Below are positions 1-9,503 of a stretch of DNA of 64,000 nucleotides, one piece after another (position 1 is the stretch's first letter; every line of letters begins with the position of its first letter). The translations under genes and the position numbers were made by a program. The DNA is taken from assembly GCA_024114885.1 (NCBI GenBank), contig CP099418.1, forward strand, positions 1,240,001-1,304,000. Direction: 5' to 3'. The DNA comes from Septoria linicola. Lineage: Eukaryota > Ascomycota > Dothideomycetes > Mycosphaerellales > Mycosphaerellaceae. Under the pieces are notes generated by a model. That model saw only the letters and a program-made list of their open reading frames with translations. It did not search any database and was not told the origin of the DNA.

Positions 1-2033
1 GCTCGGAGTACAGCATGACGATGCTGAATCAACGCCATGATGTCCTTGAGTGGCGGGAGGAGGGCTGCTTGGCATCGAAAGATATAGGTCGCAACCCAGG
101 TTCCACTTTCCAAGTTCTCGGCAGCCATATGTGACTGAAAGAGAGTTATCGGATATGCGTCTTCAATACTGGCGATTGGCATCGACAAAGCAGCAGCGCA
201 GAGATCACGGAGGCGACTATCGGTGGCCAACGTGTCTTCATTCCTAGACTTGTCATCGGGGCTCAGTGTTTCCATCTGGTCAGCCATGTTCTTCAGATCA
301 TCATATGTGAATATTTGCGCTACGTTCAGAGTATATCCTTTGCTTCTGGCTGCGCCGACCAGGCGCACAGCCAGACCAGAGTCTCCAGATAATGCAGCAA
401 AGCTGTCGCCGTCTTTGATGTCTTCCGAATGAACTCGCAGCACCTCGCTCCAGATCTGACGCAGATCCTCCAAGGCGCCTCCGGACCCTTGAGGCACGTG
501 TCCACGCTCCTTCGAGTCCTGGTCTAGCATGCTTTTGGCTACGGAAAGACGTTGCAGTTTACCTGTAGAGGTCTTTGGAATGGCATCAACGAACCAAACG
601 ATTTTGGGCAATTTTGTTTCCGAGACTTTGTCTTTCAGCCAGCTTATGAGCTCAGCCTCTGTCAGCGACTTCCCCTCGACGAGGACTAGAGCCACACCGA
701 TATCTTCACCGTACACTTCGTCTGGAATCGCAAAGGAGACGGCTTCAGCAACGTCCTCATGTGTAGATAGAACATTGTCAATTTCGACCGGGCTCATGCT
801 TTCGCCTCCCTTATTGATCATCTCCTTTGATCTGCCGGTCAGGGAAAGGCATCCTGCCTCGTCAAAGGATCCGATATCCCCAGTTCTGAAGTGACCCGAG
901 CTGGTGAAAGATTTTTCATTGGCCTCAGCATTGCCCAAGTATCCCAACATGGTTGATTTGCCTTTGATTGCGATCTCGCCCGTCTGACCATTGCCTAGGG
1001 CAACACCATTCTCATCAACGATAACCACGTCGACGGTAGGCGCGGGATATCCGACCGAACCGAGTGTGCGCTGTCTATCGATAACATGCGATGCAATGTG
1101 ATGTGCATTCTCGGTCATGGCGTAGGCCTGGAGAACCGGCACTTGAAATCTTTCCTCCAATCTGTTCAGGTCTTGCGGTGACAAAGCAGATGAGCAAGAT
1201 CGAATGAAACGCAACTTTGTGCCAGCAGCTGGCGGCGGCAGATCGAGTATCATCTTCTGATGCGTAGGCGTGGCAGTCCACCAAGTCGCCTCATGATCGA
1301 CGAATGCCCGCCAGAAATCATCAGAAAGACCTTTCATAGGGATGACTACTCCAGCTCCGCAAATGAGAGGTGCAAGAAAGCCAGCAACGATGCCATGTAT
1401 GTGGAACAATGGCATCAGTAATTGTGTGCGATCGGCTTCACCTAGCTTGTACGCACCTATGACATTTTGCGTAGACGCGAGGAGATTATCCAGCGTCAGT
1501 GGAACTCTCTTAGGCTTGCCAGTTGTCCCTGAAGTGTGGAGGATGAGAGCCACATCTCCATAATTGCTACGAGCCTGGGAATCCTTTCGAGTATCCGCTG
1601 TTGAGTTCCCTGCACTAACTCGGAAATGACCTTCTGTGCGCTCACATTGTAATCTCATGCAGTTTACTCCATCTGTAGCTGTTGCAAATGCACCGTCTGC
1701 TCCAGAGATCTCACTGGGCCCTACTAAGTAATTTGCACTGGCGTCCTTGAGGTATTACCGATACTCATCTGCCTTGAACTTCGGGTTCAGCGGCGCGACA
1801 GTCGCTCCGAGTGTAAGCAAGGCTAAGAATGTGAGAGCCAACTCCAGCGAGTTGGGGAAGGCAAGGGCAACAACAGAGCCATCAGAGACGCCCTGGTGTG
1901 CAAGATCTTTCCGTAATTGTTCAACTTCTGACAGAACCGAGGCATATGATATCGTAGTCTCCACATGGCCGCTTTCGATGAGCGCTGCTCTATCCGCATG
2001 GTCGTCGGCTAGTCTCGCCAGCAAGGTTTCCAT
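1..2033 (-). CDS. Nonribosomal peptide synthetase, A-T-C start, 3' end outside window, in-frame stop at codon 93
   Basis: Starts at ATG 2033 and stays open to the window edge (about 677 codons) except for one TAA at 1757-1755. The adenylation domain resembles acyl-CoA/oxalyl-CoA ligases: HTSGTTGKPK (A3) near residue 166, YAMTEN (A5) near 305, a GRSKEMINKGGE block and PKTSTGKLQR (A10) near 486. A carrier domain follows with the phosphopantetheine serine in the GDS of FAALSGDSGLA (about residue 549), then the start of a condensation domain (EDAYPITLFQ, near 622; HAVLRA at the edge). It would activate an acyl or amino acid, load it on the carrier and condense it. The stop sits between ADEYR and YLKDAS, in a stretch that should be continuous. 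A 45-nt in-frame GTAATA...CAG intron could remove it, but would delete conserved residues. A nonsense mutation is more likely; substrate unknown. Confidence 0.8.
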
Positions 2034-3008
2034 CGTGAAGAAGTCTTATTGTGGACTAAGATCTCAACCCGGGAACAATGATGGGAGTCGAAGGCACCAA
2101 GTAGCCAACACACACGGCATCTTGCTTGTTCTCCGTCGAAGCTTAGTCTCACAACACTTCGAGGTGCGTCCCGCATCTCGGCGTCGGCCATGGCTAAGCG
2201 CATTGCAATGACACATTATCGTTCACTGGTTGTAGGGACTTTCGCTCGGCTTACTCAATCGAGGAAACGCGCACCGTAGTGAAATGGGCGAAGGCGTTTT
2301 TAACTCGTCAATGCTGCAGAGTGAGGTCAAGATGGCGTTTAAAGGTGTTCTGCCGCAGTCTAGGAAGACGTCCTGCCGTGCTCTAGGACTAGGTAGGAAT
2401 GTGGCCTCCAGAAACGCGTGCCATTTTGTCAGTCTGAGCTGTCGATCCTAATGCTTACTGAAAATCTTGAGGATGAAGATCCCACGTTTGCTGTACGACA
2501 CGCCAACCTACCTGCAAGGTGCAGTGCTAGAAGCGTAAGCCAGATTGTAGACAAACTCAAACCAAGGCAATGACGAAAGTGAAGATATCTCCCGTTGTGC
2601 AGCAGTTCGATGGCGTGCAAGGCCTGAGGGACGCTCTGATACATGGTGCATTGAGACTGCGGTTTGTTCCGCCTGGGTGCGACGTGCGAGCTCGACCTCG
2701 GTCGATCTCTGGACGCAGTATCAAACTAAAGTGATGAGTGGACCAAGATTGCACAATGGGTGGCAAAGGAAAGTTTGTATGCCAAGCCGCGCTAACCGTT
2801 TGCGACGGCGACCGCACTCTCCCTGCACAACCTCGAATACCTCCAGATCAAGCCACGATCCAACACACCGCAGCCTAGGATACAAGGCTTCCCCTGATCT
2901 AGCAAAGAGTGTTACAAGAACGAAAGACAAGACATAACTCGGAGCGCAGCGATGAACAAAATCCTCCAGCTTCCTCTATCGTCCCTCGGCATGGGGTTTA
3001 CTTCTGGC
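2034..3008. other. Intergenic region between the NRPS gene and tRNA-Asp
   Basis: About 1 kb holding the NRPS 5' region. Short ORFs on both strands show no recognisable domain and overlap each other. No repeat or mobile element was seen. Confidence 0.5.
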
Positions 3009-3017
3009 TATATACGA
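3009..3017 (+). promoter_or_regulatory. TATA-like element upstream of tRNA-Asp
   Basis: TATATACGA begins 41 bp before the first base of the tRNA. The same TATATACG core lies 34 bp before the tRNA-Arg gene. An external TATA box is known to support Pol III initiation at U6 and at S. pombe tRNA genes. Here it may matter more because the internal A box is interrupted. Its function is inferred. Confidence 0.5.
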
Positions 3018-3064
3018 TGAGTACTCAAGCTTACTCATCAACAAGCACTTCTTCATTGGTCTAG

Positions 3065-3117
3065 GTACATCCAATCAGTCCCTGATCGATCTCAGAGCTT
3101 CAGCTAACAGCAGATAG
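3065..3117 (+). other. GT-AG intron in the D loop of tRNA-Asp (53 nt)
   Basis: Begins GTACAT, contains a GCTAAC branch-like site at 3103-3108 and ends ATAG. It splits TGGTCTAG|TGG, the Pol III A box. Size and signals match the mRNA introns of neighbouring genes. Confidence 0.65.
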
Positions 3118-3125
3118 TGGTCATG

Positions 3126-3179
3126 GTACGCTATGTTAATTCTCCGCCCCCTACGATATTGTTATTAACGCCTACTCAG
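3126..3179 (+). other. GT-AG intron in the D stem of tRNA-Asp (54 nt)
   Basis: Begins GTACGC, has ATTAAC at 3164-3169 as a possible branch site and ends TACTCAG. It lies between CATG and ATTTCCGC, in the 3' side of the D stem. Confidence 0.6.
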
Positions 3180-3193
3180 ATTTCCGCTTGTCA

Positions 3194-3212
3194 CGACTCA
3201 CCAGTACACAAG
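3194..3212 (+). other. Canonical tRNA intron at position 37/38 of tRNA-Asp (19 nt)
   Basis: Lies directly after A37 of the TTGTCA anticodon loop half. This is the standard site for tRNA splicing endonuclease introns. Confidence 0.7.
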
Positions 3213-3254
3213 CGCGGGAGACCTGGGTTCGATTCCCAGATGGAGAGCTCATTC

Positions 3255-3258
3255 TTTT
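3255..3258 (+). terminator. Pol III T-run terminator of tRNA-Asp
   Basis: TTTT, eight bases after the discriminator base. This is the usual Pol III stop signal. Confidence 0.6.
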
Positions 3259-3374
3259 GCTGTTAGACAGCGTGTTGTAGTGTTCGTGGCAGCAGAGAAG
3301 CTGAACTTTTGGCCTGGGTGATGATTTGGACCCCACCTCGCCCAGCGTTGGCAGCATCAGTCAAGGCCAGAACC

Positions 3375-4669
3375 ATGACAGCAGAGCCTACTATTTTGAT
3401 CGTCGGCGCAGGCGTCTTCGGTGCGTCCACAGCATATCACCTTGCAAACCAGTATCAAGATGGATCAAAGATCACGGTCGTCGATCAGACGGAGCCATCA
3501 CCAGACCTTGCAGCCAGCACAGATATCAACAAGATCATCCGAGCCGACTACAGCAGTGCCTTTTATGCAGAGCTCGCGTACAAAGCAATGGATGCATGGG
3601 CGGGCTGGTCTGAGCTACGAGACCACTACCATCGAACCGGATGGATTATGCTTGACACAGAAGATAGTGACCTCGCCGATCGTATTCGCAAAGTCTTCAA
3701 GCTGAGAGGACAAGATCCTACCAAGGACATTGCTCTTGATGAGTTGGACGATCACTGGAAGGGCATACTCCAAGGTACCAACCTGGAAGGCTTTGGCAAA
3801 GCGTACTGGAATCCTGAAGCCGGCTGGTGTGACGCTTCGGCGGCTACAGCAAGTATCATGAATGCAGCCTTAGCTAGGGCGTGAACTACCTCATTGGCAC
3901 TGTTGATCAAATCGTTGTTGACGACAACAGGGTCAAGGGAGTCAGCACGATAGGTGGACGAGAATTGACTGCCGATAAGATCGTCCTGGCGACTGGTGCG
4001 TGGACCAGCAGTCTGATGTCTCCGGTGGAGGACCATCTCAACATCGTGGAGAAGGATCGTGTGGAGCGACAAGTCAGCGCCGCCGGCGTAGCAGTCGTGC
4101 AATACAAGATGTCTGAGTCAGAAATGGATCAACTCTCCGACATGCCTGTCGTGGTGTATGGCGAGCACGGTGAAGTCATCCCGCCTCCCAAGGAGAATCG
4201 GCTTCTAAAGTACACCAATTCGAACACATTCATGAATACCATCACAACTTCCTCAGGCCATAGAATCTCTGTTCCCCCAAACAGAGATCAGCACATAGCT
4301 CCAGCGCGCCTCAAAAAGGAGGCGATTGAAGCGATGAGCTCGCAAGTCATGCCAAACTTCACCCAAGCAGGAGCCATGGAAGCAGATTACTGGCGTCTTT
4401 GCTGGGATGCATACACTCCAACGCAAGATTGGCTGTTGTGTAAACACACTCACCCTGCACTGAACAACTTGTACTTCGCAACAGGAGGATCATTCCACAG
4501 CTACAAGTTCTTGCCTATTATCGGGAAGTATATGACCAATGTGCTGAGCGGGACAGGAAATGGAGCGGAGAAGGACCGTGCGTAGGGCTGGAAGGATCCG
4601 AATGTGAAATGGAGAGGAGCTCACGAGAGCACGGCACCGAAGAGAGAACTGAGCGACCTAGAGGACTGA
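3375..4669 (+). pseudogene. FAD-dependent amine oxidase (sarcosine / fructosyl-amino-acid oxidase family), frameshift and in-frame stop
   Basis: ATG 3375 (context ACCATG) opens a Rossmann fold at the N-terminus (TILIVGAGVFG). The family motif LCWDAYTPTQDW lies near the C-terminus; its Cys is the usual covalent FAD site in this family. GGSFHSYKFLPIIG follows. Such enzymes oxidise secondary amines or glycated amino acids, releasing H2O2. The frame breaks at 3876-3884: one base is missing in GCTAGGGCG, and reading resumes at GTGAACTAC. A TAG at 4583-4585 falls where the family has Trp (RA-stop-GWK). The frame then stays open with a family-like tail, PKRELSDLE, to TGA 4667-4669. Two independent defects suggest a pseudogene, though base-calling error or RNA-level repair cannot be excluded. 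It is divergent from the equally damaged NRPS gene. Confidence 0.8.
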
Positions 4670-4735
4670 TCTCTTTAGACAGCGATGATAGCTCTGATTG
4701 CCACGGTCCGCTTTCACGTCATGTTTCTGTTTCCT

Positions 4736-6246
4736 TTACTGCAAGGTCCACTGCCCATCCTTCTCTACAATATCCACAGGCCTCTTCTCATCTATGCTGA
4801 CTCGGCCAGCTTCCAAGATTGCTCCGGTCGCAATGGTGTTCTTCAAGGTTGGTAGACCCCTCTTGTCCAAATCGTCAAGCGTCGCTCGTCCTTCTGTGAG
4901 TGCCTTGATACCATTGATGAACTTTTCGAAGGAGATGTAGCCGTAACCAGATTGTCCAGCGAAATTGCCCTCCTCTGTAAGTACCGTTCAGGTCAGTGCC
5001 ATGCAATGATTGGGGACAGAATTGTTTTATCCAAGCTTACCGTCTGGGGCATATTTCATATAGAATGGGTTGTACCATGTCAGACCACCCTCGTCCTCGG
5101 TCACATCGTAACCTCTCTTGGCCTGGTTCACTCTGACCTCTCCCTTGGATGCCATGTAGTGCTAAAGCAGAAAATTGTTAGCAATGGCTTAGGACGATCT
5201 CTGCGATATCGCTACAGCGAGCCAGCCATGTGGAGGCTGACACATCTGTACGATTACCCAAGACATGAAGCTTGCCAGCACTGAACTTACGAAGTACTGA
5301 TTGCTGTGTACACCTGCTTTTTGCGGTGCTGTCCAGCTGGCAGTGTATACACCAGTCGCCCTCCTCCTGCTTCCATCCTTCTTCTCCCAGTCCACCAATA
5401 ACGTGATGGTGTCTTCCGTCTCAGGCACGCAGCCCAGATCTGTAGCGATACCGGTCGAAGCAGAGCCTGTCACGCGCACAGGGCGCCAATCAGGTACCAT
5501 TGATTCGCAGATGTCGATGTGGTGGGAGTTGAGGTAATACGAAATATCCGAATCCTTGCCAGCCCAAGCCTTGAAGGTCTCAAGTTGTGATTTGGGCTGC
5601 GACATGTACGAATAGAAGTAGTTGAACTCGCCCAGGTTGCCATTGACGGCTTTGTTTCTCGCGTCGGCGTATGCTGGGTCGAAACGCTTGTGGTGTTCGA
5701 TCTACATTGAGCAGATTCAGGTCAGCGGAGTGTCCCACCTGCAATGTGGCATGCTTCTCTCCCTCTTACATATACAAAAACATTGTGTTTTCGGCTTTCC
5801 TCGAGGAGGTGCTGATGTTCCTTCAGAAGCTTCACGGCAGGCTTCGTGATCATGACGTGAATGCCTTTACGGATGGCATATAGAGCAATGGGATAGTGGG
5901 TCGGGTCGGGTGTGAAGATAGTGATAGCATCGCCGGGCGATAGAGCATCAATCGCTGACTTATATGCCTCGCTATCGCGTTGATCGTTGGCGGGGAAGGA
6001 GTCGAAGGAGGTGTCCAATCCATTGTATGCTTGTGTTATGTTCTTCTGCAGATGCTCACGAATAGCTGGGAACTTTTGTCCAGAAGTTCCAACCATTGAT
6101 AGCTTGCCCACCAAGCCTCTTCTTCGCAAGTCGAAGAGTGTCAAGCCTACCACGCCAACTTTCTTGTCGCTTCCTGATTGTCCACCACCGACAAAGCCAG
6201 TGGTGTACTCACCAGTTCCGACCATACAGACATTGGGAGGGGCCAT
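4736..6246 (-). CDS. Gfo/Idh/MocA family NAD(P)-dependent oxidoreductase
   Basis: Four exons: 6246-5770, 5701-5291, 5161-5041 and 4974-4736, giving 415 aa. Donors are GTAAGA, GTAAGT and GTAAGC; all acceptors end in AG. The N-terminus ([18 protein letters not shown]) is the nucleotide-binding fold. [11 protein letters not shown] corresponds to the EKP catalytic region of the family. The second half ([28 protein letters not shown]) is the C-terminal alpha/beta substrate domain. Family members reduce or oxidise sugars, inositols or related compounds; the substrate here is not predictable. The second intron (129 nt) is longer than its neighbours. The 3' end faces the FAD oxidase pseudogene. Confidence 0.85.
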
Positions 6247-7243
6247 GTCGGCAGTATTCTAGTCTTCTCACTGGCGTGAAATGGATGCAGGGCGCAGACT
6301 GGCCTGTTCAAATGGAAGAGCGAGCGCCGGCCTAAATAACGGAGTGGTGATAGCAGCAGCACTTACGACAATGTCTCTCTTCAAGAGCTATGGGAGGCAG
6401 GCGTGGACGTACATGTACGTACGTGATCAAATGCCGACGGACGGCAAAATTATCTTGCAGCTTGACGTCGCGGTCAAGCAGACACCGAAGTACAGGGCAC
6501 GCCAAGACTAACGATGTTGATGGGCATAATTGGGGGTACACTTTCGGCCAAGCTTAGGCGATTTCTGCCATATTGAGAACATTTCTACCCAAGCCACAGG
6601 GTGTTTGTGGCGATGTTGAGAAAGAGTTTATACACAACGAACAATCCCCTCGAGTGTCCGTCTTACAGGACTTTCGTGTCCAGTATGCTCTTCCACGGAG
6701 CTGGCTGCAGGCCATTTGTAACCGATGCCATGTAACAGCCCAATGTAAACTTCACCATTTCGATATGGCAAGCCTTGAAGCCTAGAGCAGCAGTTCTGAT
6801 TACCACGAGGCTACCTGCACGTCTGACAGCAGAGTGTATCCAGGTACAGTGCGGCCACGAGCATGTCGCTGTGAAATACAGGACATCCCGCGATGTCCTG
6901 CAATTGGCTTGGGAAGGCCTCATCAGGTCCGCAAGCAGTTATCGATCGTGAAACCGCGGCCAAGTGCTTCTCATATCGACAGTTTGGTATACTGCGCGTT
7001 GAGTGGCGTGACCCTGTTAGGCTATCCAGAAGATTCGGCGGGTCCGGGCAGAAAGTGTGAGGGCGGAGGGGACTGTCGTCCTACTACGCACGAGCACATT
7101 GGACCAGCCAACAGACCTGTGACAGCTGTGCATGGCTCACATGCCATCCATAGGCAATGTTCCTCGAATCACAAAGCCTCCGGCGCCATCTTCAATCCTT
7201 CAAAGCACTACGACGCCGCGGGCATTCAACTAGAATGGTGCTG
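6247..7243. other. Intergenic, about 1 kb
   Basis: Upstream region of the MocA gene and downstream of PIG-S. ORFs present here are short, and the longest (6834-7343 on +) overlaps the PIG-S terminal exon antisense. No RNA gene or repeat was recognised. Confidence 0.5.
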
Positions 7244-8990
7244 TCACGAAGTCTTCCTCTTGTTCTGCAACCATGATCGAAGTTCTTTCATTCCGGCCCT
7301 ACATTTTAGAATGATCGGTCAGCAGACGTCAACGTGCGACTGATCACTTGAGCTCAAGAATGACTTACATAATTAGCGGAACGGCCATTGGGCCGAGGAG
7401 CGGAACGTAGACTGCCACCTTGTGCTCTTCTGGAAAGTAGACTTGTCCGACCTGTGATTTGAGTAACGTGTAAGTAAGTAGCATCTCAACAGACGTTGTG
7501 TTTGCACTCACCATGCTGGGGAAGAAGAATGCATGCTCGACTTCTGACTCAGCCACGCGAGCGTTAGCCAGGGCACTTTGAAAGTGGCCTTGTCGCAGAT
7601 CTTGACAAGCCATGTTGAGCCTCGAAAGGGTGTCGTCGACAGATGCGGCAACTGACTCTGGAATTGCGATCGAGGTGAGCTTGAGGGTGAGTCGCGCTAA
7701 TGCACCTAGTGTGGACGATGCGGACAATATCAGAGCTGTAGCCCTTTCTCTTTCCAGACTGGAAGTCCTCAAGGGGAGCGAAGGTGGTGATTGTGGTACG
7801 CCGAGAAGGCTCACGAGTTGATCTGCGAAGGTGATCATGTCCGGTCGAAGGTCTGCAAGCTCTAGCCTGTCCGTGCTAGCAGAATTGTGTATCTGCACAC
7901 CGCCCCACTGCGGGATAATCCAGCTTGTGCCCGCGTCGCCCTCGACAAGCAAAGGGCTACGATCAGGCGATGGAACATAGAGAACAAAGTTGATCGTCGG
8001 ACCAGCTCCAATGCTGGGATTCAAAGGCCACTCAGCCGCGTTTACAAAGCCGGTGAGATCCGCGTGATTCAGCGTCCATGCAGCCTTTTCCTCGTCGTAC
8101 ACAGGGCCTGCGATAGATGGGCTGAAGGCGGCATACAATTGGACTTGCGTGTCGATGGTGAAGTTGCTTATTGACGATAACGAGTGCAAGAGTGGCTCGA
8201 TATATTCCTGCAAAGCTGCATCAATTGCCCAGGCCGATGGCGACGCAGTGGGAGTGAACAGCGAGAATGTAATGTGGTAGTTCGAAGCAGCCTTGAAAGC
8301 TCTCGTTGTGCGACCATCTAGAGCCTGCTGCTTGGTAGCATCCAATGTAGGCAGTTGGGTGACGTGAGCGAAATTAGTGCTTCGGATGAGATATCCGAGG
8401 GCAGCACTTTCGTCGCCGAATATTCGAAGGATCTCCTGCGCAATGAACGGACCAATCTCGCCAACATTGATCGACTGGCTCATGTCAAGCTTGATATCCA
8501 AAATTGGCTCCCAAGATCGCAGGGAGACTCGTGGAGTTATCGCTGAGTCGAGCTTGACAGTAAGAACATGATCCGGTGTCAAAGCATTTGAGGTGAGAAC
8601 ACGGAAGCTATGGAGAGGCAGATTATCCTGAGCGCTGAGCACTGCTTCGATAGTCCCAGCTAAGGCTAATGTTTGTTCAGCTGGTAAGCTGGGCGCCTGC
8701 AGATGGATGTCCAATGGATATTGCAATTGGCATGTCTGAAATTGGTTAGTGCTCTGGTGTAATACAGCTGGTGTTATACCAACCTTGCCATCTGCCCACG
8801 CGTTCATAGCATCCAAAGGCAGAGAAGATCGTGATATCGAAGTCGTCCAGGTCCAATGCGGCAGGCCCAAAAACACTACGACTGCCCAGAAAGCGAGGAT
8901 CACAAGACGACGCGTCCACATCAGACCATTTGACTCTGATGGCACGGAGTACGACTTTTCGCCCTTGACAGGCAGCGTCTTCGCGTCCAT
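7244..8990 (-). CDS. GPI17: GPI transamidase subunit PIG-S / Gpi17
   Basis: Four exons: 8990-8784, 8735-7512, 7451-7369 and 7298-7244 (522 aa). PIG-S is part of the ER complex that attaches GPI anchors to proteins. The N-terminus has a membrane segment (LVILAFWAVVVFLGLPHW) followed by WTTSISRSSLP, typical of the family. The C-terminus (VYFPEEHKVAVYVPLLGP) runs into a second hydrophobic stretch and a short basic tail (WLQNKRKTS). Introns 1 (48 nt) and 2 (60 nt) are multiples of three with no stop, so a simple ORF reads through them; both have good GT/AG ends and intron 1 has CTAAC. The last intron, GTAAGT...TGTAG, reveals the true C-terminus. Confidence 0.9.
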
Positions 8991-9503
8991 GCTGTCTAGT
9001 GATGTCTCTAAACGAACAAAGACTAGATATGTAGACGCATGTCGACGTGTTCATACCTCTGTAGGAGGCGAGGAAGGAGCGGCCTTGGCAAATGCGCGGA
9101 GAAAGGATTGCCCGTTGGGTGAAACGCGACACGAAGTCGCGTCTTCACACTTCATCCTCCTCACCTTGATAACCCGTTACACAAATGGCATGAAATGTAT
9201 CTCACTGCTTACGAATTATGTACCAGCTCGCACAGCGTATCTGGTAAGCCACAGGCGAATCGGACGACATAAGACGTGGCAAGATCATTCGGGCCTTGAT
9301 AGAACAAGGATAAGTGACGGCTTCACTTTCACTTGCTGTGCTTTCATTCAGACACTGTCTCGCACAATTTCACATGCAGCTCGCAGACCATTCACTTCGC
9401 GTTGCAGCAGATACAGCGTGTCTCTCGCGTGGTCAAGGGCCCCTAAGAACAACAGATCACAACAGCCTTCTCTCTCGTCCAGCAACAGTAACCGTGTGCA
9501 GCC
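8991..9503. other. Divergent promoter region
   Basis: Shared 5' region of PIG-S (-) and the Gfd2-like gene (+). No distinct motif was recognised. Confidence 0.5.

Larger units (their letters stand above)
3050..3247 (+). tRNA. tRNA-Asp(GTC) interrupted by three introns
   Basis: Exons 3050-3064, 3118-3125, 3180-3193 and 3213-3247 join to a 72-nt cloverleaf. The acceptor stem TCTTCAT pairs with ATGGAGA (one G-T), followed by discriminator G. The D arm is GTCT/TGAT with loop AGTGGTCA; it has three pairs and a T-T mismatch at 13-22. The anticodon stem TCCGC/GCGGG encloses loop TTGTCAC with anticodon GTC. The T arm is CTGGG-TTCGATT-CCCAG. Intron 3194-3212 (19 nt) is at the normal 37/38 site. Introns 3065-3117 and 3126-3179 lie in the D arm and have GT...AG ends. 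The first splits the A box. Boundaries were chosen by GT-AG and cloverleaf fit; an alternative D arm GTAT/GTAT is possible with non-GT ends. A decayed tRNA is the main alternative, but all stems are intact and a TTTT terminator follows. Confidence 0.8.

Noticed and set aside
3050..3127. Alternative tRNA-Asp exon borders giving D stem GTAT/GTAT
   Set aside because: It needs introns starting CT and AC and a D loop without A21. The GT-AG borders give the typical AGTGGTCA loop, although the D stem then has a T-T mismatch.
6834..7343. 169-codon ORF on the + strand
   Set aside because: It overlaps the terminal PIG-S exon antisense and has no recognisable motif.
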